Source of the DNA: Allonocardiopsis opalescens
Lineage (GTDB): Bacteria > Actinomycetota > Actinomycetes > Streptosporangiales > Streptosporangiaceae
Assembly (NCBI RefSeq): GCF_003002095.1
Contig: NZ_PVZC01000007.1
Coordinates: 372,001-436,000, forward strand
Direction: 5' to 3'
DNA: 64,000 bases
The stretch's first letter is position 1, and each line of letters opens with the position of its first letter. Under the pieces are notes generated by a model that saw only the letters and a list, made by a program, of their open reading frames with translations, ran no database searches and was not told where the DNA came from. Shown here piece after piece: positions 18,113-29,166 of the stretch. The position numbers and the translations under genes were made by a program.

Positions 18113-18880
18113 ATGCCCGCTGACGCTTCCGCCGACCCTCCCCGCGAGACGGTGCCGCCGAGCAGCGGCCCGCCGCTGCGCGGCCCAGCGCTGGTCACCC
18201 AGGACTGGGCCGACGTCGCGTTCCTGCACTGGCCGGTCCCGACCGCCGCCGTGGCCGCGCTGCTGCCGCGCGGCACCGAGCCCGACCTCTTCGACGGCGT
18301 CGCCTACGCCGGCATCGTCGCCTTCCGGGTCACCTCCAACGCCATGGCCGGGCTGCTGCCGCTCGGCGGCTTCGCCGAGCTGAACGTGCGGCTGTACTCG
18401 CGCGACCGGCACGGCCGCCAGGGCACCGTGTTCCTGTCGATGGACGCCGACTCCCCCCATGTCGTCGCCGGCGCGCGGCTGCTCACCCAGCTGCCCTACA
18501 TGCTGGCCGACGTGCGGATCACCGACCGGGCCGACGGCATCCGCTACGTCTCGCGGCGGCGGCTGCCGGGACCGCGCGTCACCGCCGCCTTCCGGGTGAA
18601 CCCGGACGAGCCGGTCCACCGCGGCTCGCCGCTCGACGACTTCCTCACCGCCCGCTGGGGCCTGCACGTCGCCCACGTCACCGGCACCCGCTGGCTGGCG
18701 GTGGACCACGAGCCCTGGCCGCTGCACCGCGCCGAACTGGTCGGCCCGGGGCGCGACGGCAAGACCGCGATCCCGGTCCTGCGGGCCGCCGGCCTACCGG
18801 TCGAGGCGGAGCCGCCCTGCTCGGTGCTGTGGTCGCCGGGGGTGCGGGCCCGGTTCGGCGACCCCGGAGGGGTCGCCTAG
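18113..18880 (+). CDS. YqjF family protein (DUF2071)
   Basis: The 255-residue protein matches the DUF2071/YqjF family: TQDWADVAFLHWPVPTAAVA near the N-terminus, FDGVAYAGIVAFRV, FAELNVRLYSRDRHGRQGT, VFLSMDAD, and VDHEPWPLHRAEL near the end. The family is related to acetoacetate-decarboxylase-like beta barrels and has no known reaction. CTGGAG precedes the ATG. Its final codons and stop lie inside the first unit of a tandem stem-loop repeat, so the last residues (GDPGGVA) may be repeat-derived. Confidence 0.8.
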   Translation: MPADASADPPRETVPPSSGPPLRGPALVTQDWADVAFLHWPVPTAAVAALLPRGTEPDLFDGVAYAGIVAFRVTSNAMAGLLPLGGFAELNVRLYSRDRHGRQGTVFLSMDADSPHVVAGARLLTQLPYMLADVRITDRADGIRYVSRRRLPGPRVTAAFRVNPDEPVHRGSPLDDFLTARWGLHVAHVTGTRWLAVDHEPWPLHRAELVGPGRDGKTAIPVLRAAGLPVEAEPPCSVLWSPGVRARFGDPGGVA

Positions 18881-18979
18881 CAAGCACCGCGGCGACCCCT
18901 CCGGGGTCGCCTAGCAAACACTGCGGCGACCCCCTGGGAACGCATAGCGAACACCGCGGCGACCCCCGGCCGGGTCACC
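18857..18979. repeat. Tandem 34-bp stem-loop repeats overlapping a gene end
   Basis: Three and a half units lie head to tail: 18857-18890 and 18891-18924 (34 bp each), 18925-18957 (33 bp, diverged) and 18958-18979 (partial). The first two units form a hairpin, GGCGACCCC pairing with GGGGTCGCC, followed by TAGCAA. The TAG in unit 1 is the stop of the DUF2071 gene. The array may act as a terminator between this gene and the convergent fumarylacetoacetase. Confidence 0.75.
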
Positions 18980-19033
18980 TGAACGCGCAAGCGTCACGCG
19001 CCTGGCACGCGTCAGCGAACGCGCGGGCCTGGA

Positions 19034-20260
19034 TCAGCCCTCGGGCGGCCGGGCGGGCAGCACCCGCCCGGTGACCTCACCGAAGCCGATCCGGCTCCCG
19101 TCGGTGCCCGGTGCCGTGGCGGTGATGGACACCTCATCGCCGTCGTGCAGGAAGGTCCGCTCGGCGCCCCCGGGCAGCCGCAGCGGCTCCGCGCCGCCCC
19201 ACGACAGCTCGGCCAGCGAGCCGCGCTGCTCACGGCCGGGGCCGCTGACGGTGCCGGAGGCGAAGAGGTCGCCGGTGCGCAGCGCGGCGCCGTTGGCGGT
19301 GAGGTGCGCCAGCATCTGCGCCGGGGTCCAGTACATGGCGGCGTAGGGCGGGCGCGACACCAGGTGCCCGTTGAGGCGCACCTCCAGGGCGAGGTCGAGC
19401 CCCCACGGCTCGCCGCCGTCGCGCAGATACGGCGGCGGCGCGGGCTCGCGCGGCGGCGGGGCGGTGCGGGCGGCGGCCAGCGCCGCCAGCGGCACCACCC
19501 AGGGCGACACCGAGGTGGCGAAGGACTTGCCGAGGAACGGCCCGAGCGGGACGTACTCCCACGCCTGCACATCGCGGGCCGACCAGTCGTTGACCAGGCA
19601 GACCCCGAAGACGTGCTCGGCGAAGGCGCTGAGCGGCACCGGCTCCCCCGGCTTCGACGGCGCCCCCACCACGAAGCCGACCTCCGCCTCGATGTCCAGC
19701 CGCCGCGTCGGCCCGTACACGGGCGGCGCGTCGGGGTCGGGGCGGTACTGGCCGCACGGGCGCACCACCGGGGTGCCCGAGGGCACCACGGTGCCGGCCC
19801 GGCCGTGGTAGCCGATCGGCAGGTGCTTCCAGTTGGGGGTGAGCGGCGGCTGCCCGGGGCGGAACAGGGCGCCGAGGTTGGCGGCGTGGTGCTCGGAGGC
19901 GTAGAAGTCGACGTAGTCGGCCACCTCGAAGGGCAGCCGCAGCGCCACCCCGTCCAGCGGGTGCAGGTGCGGTTCCGCCCACGCGCGGTGCCGCTCGTCG
20001 CCGAGCAGCTCGGCCACCCGCGCCCGCACCTCCCGCCAGCGCGCCGGGCCCTGGGCGAGGAAGGGGTTCAGCGCCGGGGCGGCGAACACCGGGTCGCCGA
20101 GGGCGGCGGCCAGGTCCAGGACCCGGCCGCCGATCGCGACGCCCACCCGGGGCTCCCCGCCGGACGGCGCGAACACCCCGTAGGGCAGGTTGGCGGGCCC
20201 GAATCCGGAGCCCTCCGGCACGTCCACCCAGGTGGCCGCCGCACCCGTCACCCGCTCCAC
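19034..20260 (-). CDS. fahA: Fumarylacetoacetase
   Basis: The 408-residue enzyme has an N-terminal SH3-like domain (FGPANLPYGVF) and the C-terminal FAH barrel. DYVDFYASEHHAANLGALFRP holds the metal-binding Asp, catalytic His and Arg-rich cluster; LDIEAEVGFVVG gives the metal Glu pair; VNDWSARDVQAWEYVPLGPF and GKSFATSVSPWVV are the family's signature. It cleaves fumarylacetoacetate to fumarate and acetoacetate at the end of tyrosine breakdown. It starts with GTG. No hmgA is adjacent; it lies just downstream of the beta-glucosidase on the same strand with an eight-base gap, so it may be read through from the sugar operon, which is metabolically odd. Confidence 0.93.
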   Translation of the reverse strand: MERVTGAAATWVDVPEGSGFGPANLPYGVFAPSGGEPRVGVAIGGRVLDLAAALGDPVFAAPALNPFLAQGPARWREVRARVAELLGDERHRAWAEPHLHPLDGVALRLPFEVADYVDFYASEHHAANLGALFRPGQPPLTPNWKHLPIGYHGRAGTVVPSGTPVVRPCGQYRPDPDAPPVYGPTRRLDIEAEVGFVVGAPSKPGEPVPLSAFAEHVFGVCLVNDWSARDVQAWEYVPLGPFLGKSFATSVSPWVVPLAALAAARTAPPPREPAPPPYLRDGGEPWGLDLALEVRLNGHLVSRPPYAAMYWTPAQMLAHLTANGAALRTGDLFASGTVSGPGREQRGSLAELSWGGAEPLRLPGGAERTFLHDGDEVSITATAPGTDGSRIGFGEVTGRVLPARPPEG

Positions 20261-20268
20261 CCCTCAGC

Positions 20269-21639
<1,371 letters not shown>

Positions 21640-21716
21640 GTTGTCAGTCTCCTCAGGTGGGGTGGTGGCTCCGGGCCGGTCGGTGGCCGGGGGCGCGCCG
21701 CCCCCGGCCGGGCGCG

Positions 21717-22556
21717 CTACTTCACCGCGCCGCTGGTGAAGCCCTGCACGAGGTAGCGCTGGAGGAACAGGAAGCCGGCCACCACGGGCACGCTGACCAC
21801 GAGCGAGGCGGCCATCACCTGGTTCCAGTACACGCCGGACTGCGTCGAGTAGGCCTGGAGTCCGACGGCCAGCGTCCTGCTGGCCTCGGTGGTCATCACG
21901 GAGGCGAACAGCACCTCGCTCCAGGCGGCCATGAACGCGTAGACGGCGACGGCGACCACGCCGGGGGTCGCGGCGGGCAGCACGACGCGCAGCAGCGCGC
22001 CGACCGGGCCCGTCCCGTCCACGAAGGCCGCCTCGTCCAGCTCGCGCGGGATGGTGTTGAAGTAGCCGACCAGCATCCAGATGGAGAAGGGCAGCGAGAA
22101 GGTGAGGTAGGTGATGATCAGCCCGGTCCTGGTGGCGTAGAGCTGGATGCCGGTCAGCTGCTCCAGGTTGACGAAGATGAGGAACAGCGGCAGCAGGAAC
22201 AGGATGCCGGGGAACATCTGGGTGGACAGCACGGTCATCGAGAACAACTGGCGGCCGCGGAAGCGGTACCGGCTGATCACGTAGGCGGCGAAGATCGCGA
22301 TCAGCACCGAGAACAGCGTCGCGGCCAGCGACACCACCAGGCTGTTGGCGAAGTAGGACGCCAGCGGGACCGTCGACCAGATGTCGATGAAGGGGCGCAC
22401 CGTCAGCTCCGTCGGCACCCAGCGGAAGGCGCTCTGCACGTCCTCCGAGGGCTTGAGCGACGACGACACCATCACGAACAGCGGCACCGCGGTGACCAGG
22501 GTCAGCACGGTCAGCCCGACCCGGCGCAGCCAGGTGAACCACAGCGGCTCAGCCAC
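21717..22556 (-). CDS. Carbohydrate ABC transporter permease (MalG type)
   Basis: This 279-residue permease has six transmembrane helices and the EAA loop as [23 protein letters not shown], where it contacts the ATPase. It belongs to the CUT1 family. The GTG start overlaps the end of the other permease gene by eight bases, so the pair is translated together. No ATP-binding subunit is in the operon; a shared multi-substrate ATPase such as MsiK elsewhere in the genome is the expected partner, as is usual in actinomycetes. Confidence 0.9.
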   Translation of the reverse strand: MAEPLWFTWLRRVGLTVLTLVTAVPLFVMVSSSLKPSEDVQSAFRWVPTELTVRPFIDIWSTVPLASYFANSLVVSLAATLFSVLIAIFAAYVISRYRFRGRQLFSMTVLSTQMFPGILFLLPLFLIFVNLEQLTGIQLYATRTGLIITYLTFSLPFSIWMLVGYFNTIPRELDEAAFVDGTGPVGALLRVVLPAATPGVVAVAVYAFMAAWSEVLFASVMTTEASRTLAVGLQAYSTQSGVYWNQVMAASLVVSVPVVAGFLFLQRYLVQGFTSGAVK

Positions 22557-23532
22557 GGCCCCTCCTCGACGTGAACAGCAGGTAGGCGGCCGACACCAGC
22601 AGCAGGAAGAGCAGCAGCAGGACCGACATGGCCGAGCCCAGGCCGAAGTTCCAGGTCACGAACGAGCTCTGGTAGATGTGCACCGAGATCACCGCCGCCT
22701 CGGCCGGCACGGAGTTGCCGAACAGCACGTAGGCGGTGTTGAAGTCGTTGAAGGTCCACAGGAACAGCACCAGGACCAGCACCATGTTGATCGGCCGCAG
22801 CATCGGCATCGTGATCGCCCGGAACTGGCGGCCGATGCTCGCGCCGTCGATGGACGCCGCCTCGTAGAGGTCGTCGGGGATGCTCTGCAGGCCGGCCATG
22901 ATCACCAGGAAGGCGAAGGGCCACAGCCGCCAGATCGCCACCACGGTCAGCGAGGCGAAGCTGTTGGAGCCGATCAGCCAGAACGGGCGCTCGTCGAAGA
23001 GGCCGAGCTGGTCCACCAGCACGTGGTTGACCAGGCCGTTGTCGCGCTGGAGCATGAAGTTCCAGGTGATCACCGCCGCGTAGGCCGGCAGCGCGTAGGG
23101 GAACAGGAAGAACGCGCGCAGGAAGCCACGCCCCCGGAAGGGGCGCTGCATCAGCACCCCGGCGAAGATCCCGATCGCCCACGACGCCGCCACGACGATG
23201 ACCGTGAAGGCGACCGTCACCCCGAAGGAGCGCAGCAGTTCCGCTCCGGCGGTGCCGCCGAAGTCCAGGGTGACCCGGTAGTTGTCCAGGCCGGTGAAGG
23301 GCGCCGCGGTCCAGTTGCGGATGGTGAACTGCGTGAGCCGCAGGAAGCTCATCCCGATGCCGATCAGCATCGGCACGATGTGGATCAGCAGCTCCATCAG
23401 CACGGCCGGCAGCACCAGCAGGTACGGCAGCCAGCGCAGCAGCCGGCCGCGCCCGGCCACCGCCGGGTCCGAGGGCCGCCGGGGCGTGCGGCGGCGCCGC
23501 GCCGGCGGGGCGGGGGTGGCGGTCGCGGCCAT
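22549..23532 (-). CDS. Carbohydrate ABC transporter permease (MalF type)
   Basis: The 327-residue permease has a long basic N-terminus (TPAPPARRRRTPRRPSD) before the first helix, then six membrane spans with the EAA loop DLYEAASIDGASIGRQFRAITMP. It pairs with the overlapping MalG-type permease to form the channel of a CUT1 sugar importer. The binding-protein gene lies 81 bp upstream on the same strand. Confidence 0.9.
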   Translation of the reverse strand: MAATATPAPPARRRRTPRRPSDPAVAGRGRLLRWLPYLLVLPAVLMELLIHIVPMLIGIGMSFLRLTQFTIRNWTAAPFTGLDNYRVTLDFGGTAGAELLRSFGVTVAFTVIVVAASWAIGIFAGVLMQRPFRGRGFLRAFFLFPYALPAYAAVITWNFMLQRDNGLVNHVLVDQLGLFDERPFWLIGSNSFASLTVVAIWRLWPFAFLVIMAGLQSIPDDLYEAASIDGASIGRQFRAITMPMLRPINMVLVLVLFLWTFNDFNTAYVLFGNSVPAEAAVISVHIYQSSFVTWNFGLGSAMSVLLLLFLLLVSAAYLLFTSRRGRG

Positions 23533-23613
23533 CAGGCCCCCCGTCCGGCCGGGCCGGGGCGGGCCGCGCGCCGCGGCGCGGCCGGGAGCCCCGGCCGCGC
23601 CGCCGTGCGTGCC

Positions 23614-24918
23614 TCAGCCACCGACGGTCAGCTGCTCGTTCGCGGCGGACAGCTGCGCCTCGATGTCGGCCTCGGTGACCTCCTCGCCGGAGGCGATCTG
23701 CGCGAACAGCTCGGCCATCGCGGTGCCGATCAGGGTCTCGTACTGGCTCTCCTCGGGCACCTGCGGCATCGGCGCCGAGTACTCCAGCAGGGTCTCCTGG
23801 AAGACGGCCAGCTGCTCGGTCTGGAAGGCCGGGTCGTCGGCCGCGTCGGTGACCACGGGCAGGGTGCCGTAGGCGGAGTTCAGCTCGATCTGGGTCTGCG
23901 CGCTGGTCATGAAGCGGACGAACTCCAGCGCGCCCTCGGGGTTGTCGCTGTTGTTGAAGACCGAGATGTTGATGCCCGCGACCATGCTGGTGATCGGCCG
24001 GCCGCCCTCGGGCAGCGGATCGGGCAGCGGTACCGGCGCCACGCCGTAGTCCTCGGTGGTCATGCCCTGCTCCTCCAGGGCGCGCATCGTGCCGGCCTGC
24101 CGGATCATCATCGCGGCATTGCCCTGGGCGAACTCCGTGACGGCCTGGGTGCCGTTGCTGAACTCGGCGTTGCTGGGGTTGACGATGCCGTGCTCGCCCA
24201 TCAGGTCCAGGTACTGCTGGAGCGCGGCGACCTGCTGCGGGGTGGCGAAGTTGGCGGTGCCGTCCTCGTTGAAGGGCACGGCGCCGTGCTGCTCGCCCAT
24301 GATGAAGGCCTGGTGGGCGTTGTCGGTGTAGGCGGCGCCCTCCAGGGTGAAGCCCCAGCGGCCGTCCCCGGTGATCTCCTGGCCGACCTCGATCAGCTCC
24401 TCCCAGGTGGCCGGCGGCTCCTCGATGCCGGCCTCCTCGAACATGGCCCGGTTGTAGAACAGCCCGTAGGACATGCCGTACAGCGGCACGGAGGTGGGGT
24501 CCTGGCCGGGGGCGCCGGTGGAGGCGAGGCTGGACTCCACGAAGCGGCCGGTGCCGTCGATGGCCTCAAGGGTCTCGGCGTCGAAGGGCACGAAGGCGCC
24601 CGTCGCCTGGAGCGAGGCCGACCAGGTGTTGCCGATGTTGAGTACGTCGGGGCCCTCGCCGGAGGTGGTGGCGGCCAGGATGCGGTTGAGGATGTCGGCC
24701 CAGGGGATCACCTCCAGTTCGACGGTGATCCCGGTCTCCTCCTCGAAGCGGTCGAGCGCGGGCTGGAGCACCTCCGCGTCGTTCTCCAGGCTGGTGCCCT
24801 GGTTGGTCGCCCAGTAGGTGAGGGTCTGGCCTTCCTCTTCCGACGTACCGCCGCCGCAGCCCGATACCGCAGCCAGCAGGCCGGCCGCCGTGGCCGCCGC
24901 CAGGATCCGCATCCGCAT
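23614..24918 (-). CDS. Sugar-binding lipoprotein of the ABC importer
   Basis: The 434-residue protein has a lipoprotein signal with lipobox LAAVSGC and Cys21 as the lipidation site, followed by a type I extracellular solute-binding fold (TLTYWATNQG, VLNIGNTWSASLQATGAFVPF, GMSYGLFYNRAMFEEAG). It captures the sugar outside the cell. The neighbouring GH1 enzyme suggests cellobiose or another beta-glucoside. The AAGGGG ribosome site supports the ATG at 24918. It is the first gene of the operon and divergent from the ROK regulator. Confidence 0.9.
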   Translation of the reverse strand: MRMRILAAATAAGLLAAVSGCGGGTSEEEGQTLTYWATNQGTSLENDAEVLQPALDRFEEETGITVELEVIPWADILNRILAATTSGEGPDVLNIGNTWSASLQATGAFVPFDAETLEAIDGTGRFVESSLASTGAPGQDPTSVPLYGMSYGLFYNRAMFEEAGIEEPPATWEELIEVGQEITGDGRWGFTLEGAAYTDNAHQAFIMGEQHGAVPFNEDGTANFATPQQVAALQQYLDLMGEHGIVNPSNAEFSNGTQAVTEFAQGNAAMMIRQAGTMRALEEQGMTTEDYGVAPVPLPDPLPEGGRPITSMVAGINISVFNNSDNPEGALEFVRFMTSAQTQIELNSAYGTLPVVTDAADDPAFQTEQLAVFQETLLEYSAPMPQVPEESQYETLIGTAMAELFAQIASGEEVTEADIEAQLSAANEQLTVGG

Positions 24919-25213
24919 GTGTCGCCCCTTACCGAAAGGCCGTTTCGCCCCGCGCGCCGCCGGTCCGCGAGGGCCGGCCGCCCCCGTGCGCGCGAGCCGC
25001 ACGGGACCGCGCCGCCGCCCCGGACCGAAATGCTTCAGGACTTAATTTGAGTCGCGATTTAACCTGGCCCCAGCGACCGCCGTCAAGGGGGCCGCCGAGG
25101 GGAAAGCGGCACGTGATCACGGGGGAAGACCGGTCGGAGCACTTGTTACACGGCGTAAACTATGCGTGCTAGCTGGGCGGAACCGGCCCGGGCAGGGCTG
25201 GGGAGGGGATCGG
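24919..25213. promoter_or_regulatory. Divergent promoter region of sugar operon and ROK gene
   Basis: The 295-bp gap has an AT-rich stretch, rare here, at 25042-25062 (TTAATTTGAG then TCGCGATTTAA) with TTAA at both ends, and an imperfect inverted repeat TTACACGGCGTAA near 25146-25158. Either could be the ROK operator. I cannot decide from sequence alone. Confidence 0.4.
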
Positions 25214-26422
25214 ATGATCGACCGCAGACGGCGCACGGTGCGCGATCTCCGCCGCGGCAACCGCTCGGTGCTGCTGTGGCAGCTGTATCTGCGCGGCACG
25301 CTCACCCGCAACGACCTCGCCCGCGCCACCGGCCTCAGCGCCGCCACCGTCAGCAATGTGGTCAGCCAGCTGATCCGCGACGGCGTGGTGGTCGAGGACG
25401 GCTCGGTGGAGTCCGACGGCGGCCGCCCGCACGTCCTGCTGCGCGTCAACGCCGGCCACGGCCACCTCGTCGGCGTCGACGTCGGCGAGACCCGGGTGCG
25501 GGTGGAGCTGTTCGACCTCTCCATGGCCACCAAGGCCAAGGCCGACTACGGCCTCGACTCCGGCGGCCGCGACGTCGAGGCGCTGGTCGGCCTGATCCAC
25601 GCCGGGCTGCGCGCGGTGCTGGACAACAGCGGCGTGCCCGCCGAGCGGGTGCTGGGCGTCGGCGTCGGCGTGCCCGGCGTCGTGGAGCACACCCCCGAGG
25701 CGGTGGTGCACGGCCAGACCGTCGGCTGGGACGCCGTCCCGCTGGAGCGGCTGCTGCGCGAGGACACCACTCTGCCGCTGTTCATCGAGAACGGCGCCAA
25801 GAGCATGGGCCAGGCCGAGATGTGGTTCGGCGCCGGGCGCGGGGCGAGCAGCGCCGTCATCGCGCTGATCGGCTCGGGGGTGGGCGCCAGCGTGGTCGCC
25901 AACGGCGCCACCTACCGGGGCGCCAGCAGCAGCGCGGGCGAGTGGGGGCACACCACCATCCAGATCGACGGCCGCGCCTGCCGCTGCGGGGCGCGCGGCT
26001 GCCTGGAGGCATACGTCGGCGCCGAGGCGGTGCTCGACCGCTACCGCGAGCACACCGGCACGGCCCCGACCGCCGCCGACGGCGGCGAGGAGGCGGCCGT
26101 CGCCGCCCTGCTCGACACCGCCGACGCCGGGCCCGTGCTGGACCGCACCGCCGTCTACCTGGGCGCGGGCATCGCCGACCTGATCAACCTGTTCAACCCG
26201 CAGCGGATCATCCTGGGCGGCTGGGCCGGGATGCTGCTCGGGCCGCGCCTGCTGCCCGGCGTGCGCGCCTCGGCCGCCCGGCACGCGCTGCGGCACCCCT
26301 TCGGCCAGACCTCGATCGAGCTGTGCCAGCTGGGCCCCGAGGCCGTGGCGCTGGGCGCGGCCACCCTGCCGATGGAGCGCTTCCTCAGCCAGGGCGGCAC
26401 CGCCGTACCGGCCGCGCCGTAG
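25214..26422 (+). CDS. ROK family transcriptional regulator
   Basis: The 402-residue protein has an N-terminal winged helix (LTRNDLARATGLSAATVSNVVSQLIRDG) and a ROK sugar-kinase-like domain: VGVDVGETRVRVEL phosphate loop, GVGVPGVVEH, IENGAKSMG, and the zinc motif CRCGARGCLEAY. It most likely represses the divergent beta-glucoside operon and is induced by a sugar ligand. GGGGAGGGG lies seven nt before the ATG. Confidence 0.88.
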   Translation: MIDRRRRTVRDLRRGNRSVLLWQLYLRGTLTRNDLARATGLSAATVSNVVSQLIRDGVVVEDGSVESDGGRPHVLLRVNAGHGHLVGVDVGETRVRVELFDLSMATKAKADYGLDSGGRDVEALVGLIHAGLRAVLDNSGVPAERVLGVGVGVPGVVEHTPEAVVHGQTVGWDAVPLERLLREDTTLPLFIENGAKSMGQAEMWFGAGRGASSAVIALIGSGVGASVVANGATYRGASSSAGEWGHTTIQIDGRACRCGARGCLEAYVGAEAVLDRYREHTGTAPTAADGGEEAAVAALLDTADAGPVLDRTAVYLGAGIADLINLFNPQRIILGGWAGMLLGPRLLPGVRASAARHALRHPFGQTSIELCQLGPEAVALGAATLPMERFLSQGGTAVPAAP

Positions 26423-26431
26423 CGGTCCGGT

Positions 26432-26451
26432 GCGCGGGCGGCCGCCCGCGC
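26432..26451. terminator. Palindromic hairpin after the ROK gene
   Basis: A perfect 20-bp palindrome, GCGCGGGCGG followed by its complement, begins ten bases past the ROK stop. It likely ends that transcript. Confidence 0.5.
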
Positions 26452-26660
26452 CCGGCGCGGCGCCCTGGCCGGATGCGGCCACATCTGGACATGATGGCCG
26501 CGGAGGCGCATCGGGCACCACCTGCCACCTGGCAGTCGCACTCGCGCCCGAATCAGCGGCATTTGATCACGCATCGGACATATTGACGTACTCTGCGTGA
26601 ATTCCTCCAATTGGGGGGTGCGGTCCAGCGCCTCACTCCCCGCTCCCCGTTGGAGGATCT

Positions 26661-28004
26661 GTGAACGGACGCAAGCTGCTCAGACACGGGCTGGTCACCG
26701 GCGCCGCCCTCACGGCGCTCACCCTCGCCGCCTCGGGCGCCGGCCCCGCCGGCGCCGCGCCCCGCGATGACGCCCCGGCGGCGGAGTCGCCCGGGTCGGC
26801 CGCCGCGGCCGAGCTCGGCCAGTACCGGGTCACCGGCCCGACGACCCCGCAGGACCGCACCGAGGTGGCGCGCACCGGCGCCGCCATCGACGGCGTGGCC
26901 GACGGCGCCGTCGACATCACCGCGCTGCCGTCGGAGGTCGACGCGATCGAGGACCTGGGCTACCAGGTCACTCCGCTCTCCGACCCGTCGGCGCCCGAGG
27001 ACATCCGCCCGCTGGACTTCCCGCCGTCCGACTCGAACTACCACAACTACGCCGAGATGAACGCGGTCATCGCCCAGGCCGTCGCCGACCACCCCGGCAT
27101 CGTCCGCCGCACCGTCATCGGCGACTCCTACCAGGGCCGCGACCTGGTCGCCATCAAGATCAGCGACAACGCCGGCACCGACGAGAACGAGCCCGAGGTG
27201 CTGCTCACCTTCCACCAGCACGCCCGCGAGCACCTCACCGTGGAGATGGCCCTCTACCTGCTCGGCGAGCTGACCGACGACTACGGCTCCGACAGCAGGG
27301 TCACCCAGCTGGTGAACAGCCGCGAGATCTGGCTGCTCCCCGACGTCAACCCCGACGGCGGCGAGTACGACATCGCCACCGGCTCCTACCGCAGCTGGCG
27401 CAAGAACCGCCAGCCCAACGCCGGCAGCACCGCCGTCGGCACCGACCTCAACCGCAACTGGGACTACCGCTGGGGCTGCTGCGGCGGCTCCTCGGGGACC
27501 CCGTCCAGCGGCACCTACCGGGGCCCGTCGGCGGAGTCCTCGCCCGAGGTCAGCGCGGTGGCCGACTTCGTCCGCGGCCGCGTCGTCGGCGGCGAGCAGC
27601 AGATCACCGCGGGCATCGACTTCCACACCTACGGCGAACTGATCCTGTGGCCGTTCGGCTACACCTACAACGACACCGCGCCCGGTCTGACCGCCGACGA
27701 CGAGGCCGCCTTCGCCGCGCTCGGCGAGCACATGGCCGCCGCCAACGGATACACCCCGCAGCAGTCCAGCGACCTCTACATCACCGACGGCTCGGTGAAC
27801 GACTGGATGTGGGGCGACCAGGGGATCTTCTCCTACACCTACGAGATGTACCCGACCGGCACCGCGGGCGGCGGCTTCTACCCGCCCGACGACATCATCC
27901 AGCGCGAGACCTCCCGCAACCGCGAATCCGTCCTGCGGCTGCTCGACTACGCCGACTGCCCCTACCGCATCACCGGTCAGCAGGCCGAGTACTGCGCCGC
28001 CTAG
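26661..28004 (+). CDS. Secreted M14 zinc carboxypeptidase
   Basis: The 447-residue protein has a Sec signal peptide (cleavage near GAAPR, residue 33), a propeptide of about 85 residues, and a carboxypeptidase A-type domain. Zinc ligands are His187 and Glu190 in HQHARE and His322 in IDFHTYGE; the catalytic Glu395 is in [17 protein letters not shown] supplies the substrate-binding Arg. It is close to the actinomycete carboxypeptidase T/ Streptomyces zinc carboxypeptidase group and should trim C-terminal residues from extracellular peptides. It starts at a GTG with GGAGG six nt upstream. The 238-bp region before it has AT-rich sequence around 26560-26590 likely to be its promoter. Confidence 0.92.
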   Translation: MNGRKLLRHGLVTGAALTALTLAASGAGPAGAAPRDDAPAAESPGSAAAAELGQYRVTGPTTPQDRTEVARTGAAIDGVADGAVDITALPSEVDAIEDLGYQVTPLSDPSAPEDIRPLDFPPSDSNYHNYAEMNAVIAQAVADHPGIVRRTVIGDSYQGRDLVAIKISDNAGTDENEPEVLLTFHQHAREHLTVEMALYLLGELTDDYGSDSRVTQLVNSREIWLLPDVNPDGGEYDIATGSYRSWRKNRQPNAGSTAVGTDLNRNWDYRWGCCGGSSGTPSSGTYRGPSAESSPEVSAVADFVRGRVVGGEQQITAGIDFHTYGELILWPFGYTYNDTAPGLTADDEAAFAALGEHMAAANGYTPQQSSDLYITDGSVNDWMWGDQGIFSYTYEMYPTGTAGGGFYPPDDIIQRETSRNRESVLRLLDYADCPYRITGQQAEYCAA

Positions 28005-28009
28005 CCCTC

Positions 28010-28043
28010 GCGCCGCCGCGTCCCGCCAAGGGCGCGGCGGCGC
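28010..28043 (+). terminator. Terminator hairpin after the carboxypeptidase
   Basis: An 11-bp stem (GCGCCGCCGCG with its complement), extended by CCC/GGG around a small loop with one bulged base, begins five bases past the stop codon. Confidence 0.65.
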
Positions 28044-28298
28044 TCCGCACAGCGCCGGAACCCTTGCGGCGCAATGCTTCCGGCCGCTCCGGCCGTGCCG
28101 GGAAACACCCTCCGGGGCCGCGCGGCGCTGCTACTGGCACGGCCAGGCGAACGGCCCGAAGCACCCGGTGTTCGTCGTCATGCCGCTCGCCTCGCTGCTC
28201 TGCCTGGGCGGCGCCGTCGTCCGGGCGGGCCCGCCCGTCGGCGGCCCCATGCCGCCGCGCCCCCAGCGCCCGCCGGGGGCCTAGCCGCGCCGCCCGCG

Positions 28299-29060
28299 TC
28301 AGGCGCGGTCCGCGCGCCGCGGCACCGCGGCCCGGCGGTCCCCGGGCCACTCCCGCCGGTACCCTTCGCGCAGCGGGCCGCCGACCAGCCCGAGCACTTC
28401 GGCGGCGGCCTCGGCCAGCGGCGCGGCTTCGCCGTGGGCGCACATGCGCAGGTGGCCTGCGAGCAGCGCACCGCCGAGTTCGGCGTCGGCCTCCCGCAAG
28501 CGCCGGGGCCGCCACTTGCCGCTGCCGACCCAGGCCCGGCGGTGGTCGCACAGCAGGTCGGCGGCGAGGTCGAGCACACCGGTGGCCACCACCAGCCGCT
28601 CCGCCGGGTCACGCGCGTCGCCGAGGTCGTCCAGCTCGGCGGTCAGCCCGTAGCGCCTCTCCTCGACCTGGTGCGCCGCCAGCGCCGGAGGCCCCGCGCG
28701 CAGTTCGTCGCGCGCCCGCGCCCGGACCCGCTGCGCCGCTCCGCCGGTGTCGAGCAGGACGCGTCCGTGCGCCCACATCGTCTGCATGGTCGCCCGCCGC
28801 GACACGGCATCGGCCGCGAAGATCTCGTCCAGCACGGTCGGCGTGTGCACGAACAGCTCCACCAGACGCCCTCCGGCGCGGACCGTCTCCCGGAAGCCCA
28901 CCCCGCCGTCACCGACCAGCACCACGACGTCCAGATCACTGCTCGCCGTCATCCGCCCCGCGGCCGCCGACCCGGCCAGGGCGGCGGCGAGCGCCCCGGG
29001 GAACCGCCGCACCACCAGGCGCCGCGCGTGCTCGACCAGGTGCTCGTCCATGGACGTCAT
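28299..29060 (-). CDS. Nucleotidyltransferase-domain protein
   Basis: The 253-residue protein has the polymerase-beta-like nucleotidyltransferase signature as LAGSAAAGRMTASSDLDVVVL, GS followed by the Asp-x-Asp metal pair, near residues 29-48, and a helical C-terminal half typical of antibiotic adenylyltransferase-like proteins. Substrate unknown; an aminoglycoside or small-molecule transfer role is possible but unproven. ATGs at 29060 and 29051 are both possible starts. The 294 bp between the carboxypeptidase and this gene hold only the terminator. Confidence 0.7.
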   Translation of the reverse strand: MTSMDEHLVEHARRLVVRRFPGALAAALAGSAAAGRMTASSDLDVVVLVGDGGVGFRETVRAGGRLVELFVHTPTVLDEIFAADAVSRRATMQTMWAHGRVLLDTGGAAQRVRARARDELRAGPPALAAHQVEERRYGLTAELDDLGDARDPAERLVVATGVLDLAADLLCDHRRAWVGSGKWRPRRLREADAELGGALLAGHLRMCAHGEAAPLAEAAAEVLGLVGGPLREGYRREWPGDRRAAVPRRADRA

Positions 29061-29166
29061 GGTCCCCGAACGGCGGCACCGGCGCCTACTCCTTTTACGC
29101 CGCCCCGGAGGCGACTGCCGTGGTGGCCGACCATCTTCCCCGGCTCGGTCCGCGGACCGGCGGCCG

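Noticed and set aside
28178-28282. A 34-codon open frame starting MPLASLLCLGG after the carboxypeptidase
   Set aside because: It has no ribosome site, is Pro/Gly-rich at the end and lies behind a terminator; not enough to call a gene.
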